This document shows positions 1 through 5,127 of a stretch of DNA of 12,560 bases, one piece after another. The notes beneath the pieces were generated by a model, which made no database searches, had not been told where the DNA came from, and was given only the letters and a program-made list of their open reading frames with translations. Location of the stretch: the NCBI GenBank assembly GCA_003282055.1, contig QCAD01000023.1:1-12560 (forward strand), read 5' to 3'. How positions within the stretch are numbered: the first letter of the stretch is position 1; each line of letters opens with the position of its first letter. This DNA comes from Pelagibacteraceae bacterium AG-339-N18 (GTDB taxonomy: Bacteria > Pseudomonadota > Alphaproteobacteria > Pelagibacterales > Pelagibacteraceae). Both the position numbers and the translations under genes were made by a program.

Positions 1-569
1 ATATAGTTGTAAAACTTCCATTGCCCCCAGGTACATTTCCAACTCTTTGGAATGCTGATCAAAGATATAAAGAAAACTATATGTCAAATTACGATGGTTA
101 TTATCAAACTTATGATGCGGGTCATATTGATGAAGATGGTTATATATGGATTATGTCTAGGACTGATGATATTATCAATGTTGCAGGCCATCGATTATCA
201 ACTGGAGCAATCGAAGAGGTTTTATCTGAACATCAGTCAGTAGCTGAATGTGCTGTTCTTGGAATTGCAGACAAGCTAAAAGGACAATTACCTATTGGCT
301 TGGTTGTTTTAAAAGCAGGTGTTGATAAAAGTCACGAAGATATCTCAAAAGAGTGCATACAAATGGTCAGAGAGAAAATTGGTCCAGTTGCTGCATTTAA
401 AATTGCTATAGTTATCAAAAGATTGCCTAAAACTAGATCGGGTAAAATTTTAAGAGGAACAATTAGAAAAATTGCTGATAAAGAGAAATATAAAATGCCA
501 CCAACTATTGATGATCCAGTAATTTTAGATGAGATAAAAGCTGATCTAAAAAATAATAATATTCTTTAA
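1..569 (+). CDS. prpE: Propionyl-CoA synthetase, C-terminal part (5' end outside window)
   Basis: Acyl-CoA synthetase (ANL superfamily) that activates propionate, or a similar short acid, to its CoA thioester through an acyl-AMP. The frame is open from base 3, giving 188 visible residues; the family is about 630 aa, so only the last third, mainly the mobile C-terminal domain, is present. Visible motifs are PLPPG (the PrpE counterpart of the acetyl-CoA synthetase PWP region), the hinge RTDDIINVAGHRL and the terminal PKTRSGKILR, whose Lys (codon 444-446) is the adenylation lysine. In Salmonella PrpE the equivalent Lys592 is controlled by acylation. The tail TIDDPVILDEI matches PrpE more closely than Acs. 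An SMR exporter gene starts 2 bp after the stop, so the two are probably co-transcribed. Propionate is inferred from similarity; acetate or acrylate cannot be excluded because the acyl pocket lies outside the window. Confidence 0.88.
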   Translation, partial: IVVKLPLPPGTFPTLWNADQRYKENYMSNYDGYYQTYDAGHIDEDGYIWIMSRTDDIINVAGHRLSTGAIEEVLSEHQSVAECAVLGIADKLKGQLPIGLVVLKAGVDKSHEDISKECIQMVREKIGPVAAFKIAIVIKRLPKTRSGKILRGTIRKIADKEKYKMPPTIDDPVILDEIKADLKNNNIL

Positions 570-571
570 TA

Positions 572-904
572 GTGTTAAAAACATATTTATTCCTAGTTGG
601 GGCAATTTTTTGTGAAGTTGCTGGAACAATGTTATTGCCAGTATCCCAAAATTTTACAAAGATTTTACCGACTTTTGCCTTAGCTGCATTTTATTTAACC
701 GCATTTTATCTTCTAACTTTTGTTATTAATAAACTACCAATTGCAATTGTTTATGCCACCTGGAGCGGCCTTGGTATATTTACTATTGCAATACTAGGTT
801 ACATTTTTTTTAAACAAACCTTAGCTTGGCAAGCAATAGTAGGATTATTTTTAATTGTGATTGGTGTAATATTGGTGAATAGTTTTACTGGAAAAATTAG
901 TTAA
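572..904 (+). CDS. SMR-family multidrug exporter (EmrE/Qac type)
   Basis: Small multidrug resistance protein of 110 aa, the normal family size, with four hydrophobic helices filling almost the whole chain. It is expected to act as an antiparallel dimer in the inner membrane, exporting cations in exchange for protons. The essential helix-1 glutamate is E15 (EmrE E14), and Y41, Y61, W64 and G66 match EmrE Y40, Y60, W63 and G65 (motif YATWSGLG). Helix 1 reads ExxG, as in Qac/EmrE, not ExxW as in guanidinium exporters (Gdx). Oddly, the EmrE K22 position is Pro23 here and E25 is Gln. The start is GTG, 2 bp after the prpE stop, with no Shine-Dalgarno sequence, so translational coupling is likely. 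The last 8 bp overlap the 3' end of the opposing dihydroorotase gene. The substrate cannot be told from sequence. Confidence 0.9.
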   Translation: MLKTYLFLVGAIFCEVAGTMLLPVSQNFTKILPTFALAAFYLTAFYLLTFVINKLPIAIVYATWSGLGIFTIAILGYIFFKQTLAWQAIVGLFLIVIGVILVNSFTGKIS

Positions 905-2204
905 ACGCTAAAGGATTTCCCTCGGGTTCCCCTAAAATTGTGCCATCTTTCATTTTTATTTTTCCGGCTATAATAGTTGCCATTGGAGTACCCTTAAATT
1001 CAAATCCATTGAAAGGCGACCATCCACACTTACTCTCGATATTTTCGTTTTTAATTTGAATTGTTCTATTCATATCTACCACAGTAAAATCGGCGTCATA
1101 ACCTTCTGTAATAAATCCTTTATTCTTTATTCCAAAAATTTTAACTGGATTTTCACAAACAAGATTAATTAATTGCGCAAGAGATAATTTACCGTCATTT
1201 ACATGATTTAGCATAACGGGCATTAGAGTTTGCACACCAGGCATTCCTGAGGGTGAATTAGGATACTTTTTTTCTTTATTAACTTTGAGATGTGGAGCAT
1301 GATCTGATCCAATTGTATCATTCAAATTATTTTTCACCGCATACCAAAATCTATCATAATGAGATTTGTCTCTTATAGGAGGATTCATTTGAGCATACGT
1401 GCCAAGCTTGTCATAACAGTCTGGGGCATAAATAGTTAAATGTTGGGGCGTAATTTCAAAAGTAATGTTTCCTTTATGCTGAGATAAAAAATCTATTTCT
1501 TGCTTTGTTGATATATGAAGCACATGAGCTTTTTTGTTATATTGCTTTGCAATTCTTACAATTCTTCTTGTTGATGACATAGCACATTCCTCACTCCTCC
1601 AAACTGGATGAGAATGAACATCTCCATTTTTAATTAATTTTTTATTTACTTCTAAAATCGCCTCATCTTCTGAATGAACTGCTACAACTTTTGAACTATT
1701 TTGAAAAACTTTATCAATATCTTTTTCATCAGCCACTAAAAGATTTCCAGTTGAAGAACCAGCAAATAACTTAATACCACAGCAACCTTCCAAGTTTTTT
1801 AGTTCTGCTAATTGACTGACGTTTTCAGCAGTTGCACCAAAATAAAAAGCATAATTGCAGTACATTCTATTTTTTGCAAGATCTAGCTTTCTTTGAAATT
1901 CTTTTATGTTTGATGTTGGAGGATTAGTGTTGGGCATTTCAAATACAGCTGTTATACCTCCTGCGACCGCAGCCCTACTTCCAGAATTTAGATCTTCAGT
2001 ATCAGTGGAGCCTGGTTCTCTAAAGTGAGTTTGAGTATCTATGCATCCAGGCAATACAATTTGATCTTTAGCGTCATAAAGTTCTTTCGCTTCTTGAGAT
2101 ACCTCTCCAATTTTTAATATTTTACCATCTTTAACGGCAATATCTTTGTTTTCTAATTTGCCATTAATATAACACTGACCATTTTTAATTATTAGATCTA
2201 ACAT
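897..2204 (-). CDS. pyrC: Dihydroorotase-family amidohydrolase (alphaproteobacterial variant)
   Basis: Cyclic amidohydrolase of 435 aa, most like dihydroorotase, which closes carbamoyl-aspartate to dihydroorotate in pyrimidine synthesis. N-terminal beta-sandwich residues (about 1-50) lead into the metal-binding barrel. Visible: DTQTHFREPG at 56-65, MPNTNPPT at 90-97, a candidate carboxylated lysine K145 in GIKLFAGSS, H177 in VAVHSEDE, H230 in VLHIST, MNPPIR at 273-278, D301 in GSDHAPH, and SGMPGVQT at 319-326. The usual HxH metal pair is QxH here (Q58, H60). I recall the same Q in a dihydroorotase subfamily of Rhizobiales, so it is probably an inherited feature rather than damage. No pyrB or other pyrimidine gene is nearby. 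The start is the first ATG after a TATAAT box; no Shine-Dalgarno sequence is visible. Alternative: a hydantoinase-like enzyme acting on another cyclic amide. Confidence 0.82.
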   Translation of the reverse strand: MLDLIIKNGQCYINGKLENKDIAVKDGKILKIGEVSQEAKELYDAKDQIVLPGCIDTQTHFREPGSTDTEDLNSGSRAAVAGGITAVFEMPNTNPPTSNIKEFQRKLDLAKNRMYCNYAFYFGATAENVSQLAELKNLEGCCGIKLFAGSSTGNLLVADEKDIDKVFQNSSKVVAVHSEDEAILEVNKKLIKNGDVHSHPVWRSEECAMSSTRRIVRIAKQYNKKAHVLHISTKQEIDFLSQHKGNITFEITPQHLTIYAPDCYDKLGTYAQMNPPIRDKSHYDRFWYAVKNNLNDTIGSDHAPHLKVNKEKKYPNSPSGMPGVQTLMPVMLNHVNDGKLSLAQLINLVCENPVKIFGIKNKGFITEGYDADFTVVDMNRTIQIKNENIESKCGWSPFNGFEFKGTPMATIIAGKIKMKDGTILGEPEGNPLAFN

Positions 2205-2218
2205 TTTTAAAAAAAGTT

Positions 2219-2245
2219 ATTATATTAAAAAAGATTATGAAGCAA
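2219..2245 (-). promoter_or_regulatory. Possible promoter of the dihydroorotase gene
   Basis: Reading the minus strand, TTGCTT (2245-2240) is followed after 15 bp by a consensus TATAAT (2224-2219). The start would fall near 2212, giving a leader of only about 8 nt before the ATG at 2204. The spacer is shorter than the ideal 17 bp and the region is so AT-rich that chance matches are likely. The same 43-bp gap must also hold the ygfZ promoter; TATATT at 2221-2226 on the plus strand is a weak candidate -10 for it. Confidence 0.35.
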
Positions 2246-2247
2246 AT

Positions 2248-3135
2248 ATGAATAATAGTGTTTATATACTTAAAGATAGAGCTATCCTTTTTTTAAATGG
2301 CCCTGATACAAAAGATTTTCTTCAAAATCTTGTCAGTAACGATGTAAACAAAGTTAACGACAACCATAGTTGTTTTGCGTCTTTACTGACACCTCAAGGA
2401 AAATTTTTATATGAATTTATAATTATAAAACATAAGTCTGGTTATTTTCTTGATTGTGAAAAGTCACAGTCTGAAGAAATATTTAAACAACTAAATTTAT
2501 ATAAAATAAGATCAAAAGTGGAAATTCTCAACTTAAGCAACGAATTTGTTGTTGCAAGTTTTGGTTATGAAAAATATTTATCTATTGAAGGATCAGAAGA
2601 TATATTAGGTTTTACTTTTAAATATAGAGAAGATCCAATCATTTTAGATCCAAGAAATAAAAATTTAGGTGCTAGATTAGTTATCAATTTAGAAAAACTT
2701 TACTTGTCTTTAAAAAAACTTGATTTAAAAGACAATAATATTGAAAATTATTATGCGCAAAGTCATAAACTTGGAATAGTTCCAAAAGACTTAAATAGAT
2801 TAAAAAATAAATTATTCGGTATTGAGTGTAACTTTGAAGAATTAAATGGTATTGATTTTAAAAAAGGATGTTACGTTGGTCAGGAAAATACAGCTAGAAT
2901 TAAACTAAAAAATAAGCTTTCCAAAAGGTTACTGCCAATTCAGGTAATAGAAGGACAGGTAGATGATAATGAGAGTATATTCAACAACAATGTGGAGATT
3001 GGCAAAGTTTTAATAAACAAAGAATACCCTTTTGCACTAATTAAATATTTAGATAAGAATTTCGACAAAAATCAAATATTTAAAAGTAGAAATGGATCTT
3101 TTAAAATTTATATACCTGGATGGCTAAAAATTTAA
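2248..3135 (+). CDS. ygfZ: YgfZ/GcvT-like folate-binding Fe-S cluster maintenance protein
   Basis: Protein of 295 aa in the aminomethyltransferase-like fold of YgfZ (IBA57 in mitochondria), which uses tetrahydrofolate to help assemble or repair 4Fe-4S proteins in the cytoplasm. The family signature K-G-C-Y-x-G-Q-E is present at 206-213, with C208 equal to the key E. coli C228. The N-terminal half has the expected L-x-G-x-D-x-x-x-F-L-Q-x-L pattern at 16-29 (FLNGPDTKDFLQNL) and the LLTPQGKFL stretch at 46-54. GcvT proper is longer and lacks the KGCYxGQE motif, so glycine cleavage is unlikely. The gene is divergent from the dihydroorotase gene and stands upstream of nadA, whose product is a 4Fe-4S enzyme; a functional link is an inference. 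The stop lies 5 bp from the 3' end of an opposing tRNA gene, with no hairpin terminator between them. Confidence 0.88.
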   Translation: MNNSVYILKDRAILFLNGPDTKDFLQNLVSNDVNKVNDNHSCFASLLTPQGKFLYEFIIIKHKSGYFLDCEKSQSEEIFKQLNLYKIRSKVEILNLSNEFVVASFGYEKYLSIEGSEDILGFTFKYREDPIILDPRNKNLGARLVINLEKLYLSLKKLDLKDNNIENYYAQSHKLGIVPKDLNRLKNKLFGIECNFEELNGIDFKKGCYVGQENTARIKLKNKLSKRLLPIQVIEGQVDDNESIFNNNVEIGKVLINKEYPFALIKYLDKNFDKNQIFKSRNGSFKIYIPGWLKI

Positions 3136-3140
3136 CTTTT

Positions 3141-3226
3141 TGGTGCGGCCAGAGAGACTCGAACTCTCATGGACTACGTCCACACGGCCCTCAACCGTGC
3201 CTGTCTACCAATTTCAGCATGGCCGC
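3141..3226 (-). tRNA. tRNA-Leu(GAG), CCA encoded
   Basis: The minus strand folds as a complete class II tRNA of 86 nt including CCA. Acceptor GCGGCCA pairs with TGGCCGC (7 bp), followed by discriminator A and CCA. The D arm is CTG/CAG around a loop containing TTGGTAGA. The anticodon stem CACGG/CCGTG encloses loop TTGAGGG, giving anticodon GAG (plus-strand 3190-3192), which reads CUC and CUU. A long variable arm GGAC-GTA-GTCC is typical of tRNA-Leu, and the T arm is GAGAG-TTCGAGT-CTCTC. All stems pair fully, so the gene looks functional. It lies opposite to ygfZ and nadA, in the gap between them. Confidence 0.97.
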
Positions 3227-3237
3227 AAATATGACCC

Positions 3238-3266
3238 ACATTAAATCAATGACAAGCAGGTTTCAA
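3238..3266 (-). promoter_or_regulatory. Likely promoter of tRNA-Leu
   Basis: On the minus strand, TTGAAA (3266-3261) and TAATGT (3243-3238) are separated by exactly 17 bp. Initiation would be near 3231, about 5 nt before the mature tRNA 5' end at 3226. The same 57-bp gap (3227-3283) must also serve nadA on the plus strand, where ATGACA (3249-3254), a 17-bp spacer and TAAATT (3272-3277) form a weaker candidate that would give an almost leaderless mRNA. Both are pattern matches only. Confidence 0.42.
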
Positions 3267-3283
3267 ATTGATAAATTTTTCTT

Positions 3284-4273
3284 ATGGAATTTAATCAAGA
3301 AGTAAAAAAAGCGACTGATCCGATATACAAAAAGATTTCAAAAGTAATGCCTGAAATTGAATGGTCAGTTCATGCTCCTTACATTTTCAAAATTAATAGA
3401 CTAAAAAAGGAGAAGAATGCAGTAATTCTTGCTCATAATTATCAAACACCTGAAATTTATCATGGTATTGCTGACTTCTCAGCGGACTCTTTAGCGCTTG
3501 CAGTTGAAGCATCAAAAACTTCAGCCGATATAATTGTAATGGCAGGAGTTCATTTTATGGCAGAGACAGCGAAATTGATGAGTCCGAATAAGAAAGTTTT
3601 ATTACCGGATATGGCTGCTGGATGCTCTCTTTCATCATCGATCACTGGGAAAGATGTTAGATTACTAAAAGAAAAATATCCTGGTGTGCCAGTCGTTTCT
3701 TATGTAAATACGTCTGCAGATGTTAAAGCAGAAACAGATGTATGTTGTACGTCAGCTAATGCTGTTAAAATTGTAAAATCTTTAGGAGTTAAAAAAGTAA
3801 TTTTCCTACCTGATGATTACTTAGCTAAATATGTTGCATCTCAGGTAGATATTGAAATTATTTCCTGGAAAGGAATTTGTATCGTGCATGATCAATTTAA
3901 TGAAAATGAAATAAATGATATTAGGAAGAATAATCCAGGAATCAAAATAATTGCACATCCAGAATGTCCCCCGGATGTGATTAAAGCAAGTGATTTCGCT
4001 GGTTCGACCTCGGGGATGATAAATTATGTCAAAGATAATCAGCCAAAAAAAGTTATGATGGTAACTGAGTGCTCAATGAGTGATAATATTCAAATAGAAA
4101 ATCCAAATGTCGAATTTATTAAACCCTGCAATATGTGTCCACATATGAAGAAAATAACTTTGCCAAAAATACTAGATTGTTTAAAAAATGAGACTGGTGA
4201 AATAATTATGGATCAAAAGACTATAAATAAAGCTCGATTATCTGTAGAAAAAATGGTTGCTATTGGTAGATAA
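3284..4273 (+). CDS. nadA: Quinolinate synthase A
   Basis: Condenses iminoaspartate with dihydroxyacetone phosphate to quinolinate in de novo NAD synthesis, in the cytoplasm, using a 4Fe-4S cluster. The 329 aa fit the family (about 300-350). Cluster ligands are predicted as C114 in AAGCSL, C228 in HPECPP and C285 in CNMCPHMK, matching the three conserved cysteines of E. coli and Thermotoga NadA. Substrate-site motifs HNYQ at 51-54, DFSADSL at 64-70, the S-Y-V-N-T stretch at 139-143 and STSGM at 241-245 are present. The start is the only ATG possible: an in-frame TAA lies at 3272-3274. No Shine-Dalgarno sequence is visible. nadC follows after 6 bp, forming a two-gene unit. nadB, often adjacent in other bacteria, is not in the window, so the source of iminoaspartate is not shown here. 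Confidence 0.97.
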   Translation: MEFNQEVKKATDPIYKKISKVMPEIEWSVHAPYIFKINRLKKEKNAVILAHNYQTPEIYHGIADFSADSLALAVEASKTSADIIVMAGVHFMAETAKLMSPNKKVLLPDMAAGCSLSSSITGKDVRLLKEKYPGVPVVSYVNTSADVKAETDVCCTSANAVKIVKSLGVKKVIFLPDDYLAKYVASQVDIEIISWKGICIVHDQFNENEINDIRKNNPGIKIIAHPECPPDVIKASDFAGSTSGMINYVKDNQPKKVMMVTECSMSDNIQIENPNVEFIKPCNMCPHMKKITLPKILDCLKNETGEIIMDQKTINKARLSVEKMVAIGR

Positions 4274-4279
4274 CTTTTT

Positions 4280-5113
4280 GTGTCTCAAATAAAACTTAGT
4301 AAAAACTTTATAAGAAATATTGTAAAGCTAGCACTAAATGAGGATCTGTACCCATCAGGAGATATAACCTCAAATCTTGTTCAAGATAATAAAACAACAA
4401 AATTAAAACTGATATTGAATCAAGATGCAGTGATAGGCGGTCTTTTATTTGCTAAGGAAAGTTTTTCTCTAATTGATAAAAACATAAAATTTGTAATAAA
4501 AAAAAAAGATGGTACTTTTGCAAAAAAAAAATCATTAATTGCAACTATAGAGGGGAATGTTCAAAATATTTTGATCGCAGAAAGGGTTGCTCTAAATTTC
4601 TTATCTCATCTCTCTGGCATTGCAACAAAAACAAACAAATTTGTGAGATTAGTAAGTAAAAAATGTAAAATTTGTTGTACAAGAAAAACTATTCCAAATT
4701 TAAGGGTTATACAAAAGTATGCTGTTAAATTAGGAGGTGGTACTAATCATAGGTTTAATTTAAGTGACGAATACTTAATAAAAGATAACCATATTGCTAG
4801 TTCAAATATTAAAGAATTAGTTTCTTTAGCCATTCAAAATAAAAAAAGTAAGAAAATTACCGTCGAAGTAGATAATTTAAAACAACTAAAAGACATAACA
4901 GGTCTAAAGTTTAATACTGTTTTATTTGATAATATGAATGTCAAAAACTTAAAGGTTGGAGTAAGGCTTGCAAAAAAATATTATGAAACTGAAGCTTCAG
5001 GAAATATTAATTTCAGAAATATAAAATCAGTTGCTAAAACCGGTGTTGATAGAATCTCCATAGGGAGTCTCACTCATAGCGCTTCAGCTATAGACTTTAA
5101 GATAGAAGCCTAA
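4280..5113 (+). CDS. nadC: Nicotinate-nucleotide pyrophosphorylase (quinolinate phosphoribosyltransferase)
   Basis: Converts quinolinate and phosphoribosyl pyrophosphate to nicotinate mononucleotide, CO2 and pyrophosphate, the step after NadA. At 277 aa it has normal family length. An N-terminal open sandwich (about 1-110) includes the GDITS motif at 27-31, followed by R102 in AERVALNFLSHLSGIAT. The barrel carries CTRKT at 133-137, GGGTNHRFNLSD at 152-163 with H157 and R158, K168 in LIKDNH, E196 and D198 in VEVDN, D217 in LFDNM, and EASGNI at 238-243 near the phosphate site. The start is GTG, 6 bp after the nadA stop, without a Shine-Dalgarno sequence; coupling with nadA is likely. Two A10 runs interrupt the coding sequence (4498-4507 and 4522-4531), but the frame is intact. 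The 3' end faces ppdK across only 14 bp. Confidence 0.97.
   Translation: MSQIKLSKNFIRNIVKLALNEDLYPSGDITSNLVQDNKTTKLKLILNQDAVIGGLLFAKESFSLIDKNIKFVIKKKDGTFAKKKSLIATIEGNVQNILIAERVALNFLSHLSGIATKTNKFVRLVSKKCKICCTRKTIPNLRVIQKYAVKLGGGTNHRFNLSDEYLIKDNHIASSNIKELVSLAIQNKKSKKITVEVDNLKQLKDITGLKFNTVLFDNMNVKNLKVGVRLAKKYYETEASGNINFRNIKSVAKTGVDRISIGSLTHSASAIDFKIEA
4498..4531 (+). repeat. Two A10 homopolymer tracts within nadC
   Basis: Runs of ten A occur at 4498-4507 and 4522-4531, separated by 14 bp. Each encodes three lysines (KKKDGTFAKKK, residues 74-84). They preserve the reading frame as given. Runs of this length are known in other bacteria to cause polymerase slippage; whether they do here is not shown. 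Confidence 0.85.
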
Positions 5114-5127
5114 ATAGTTTAATAATA

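Noticed and set aside
52..243. Plus-strand open frame of 63 codons
   Set aside because: Out-of-frame reading inside prpE, whose frame carries the adenylate-enzyme motifs.
897..904. Overlap of the SMR exporter and dihydroorotase stop codons as evidence of a frameshift or misassembly
   Set aside because: Both proteins have family-typical length and C-termini; tail-to-tail overlap is expected in a compact genome.
3120..3305. Plus-strand open frame of 61 codons with the string CGQRDSNSHG
   Set aside because: This is the well-known false translation of the antisense of a tRNA-Leu gene; the tRNA at 3141-3226 explains it fully.
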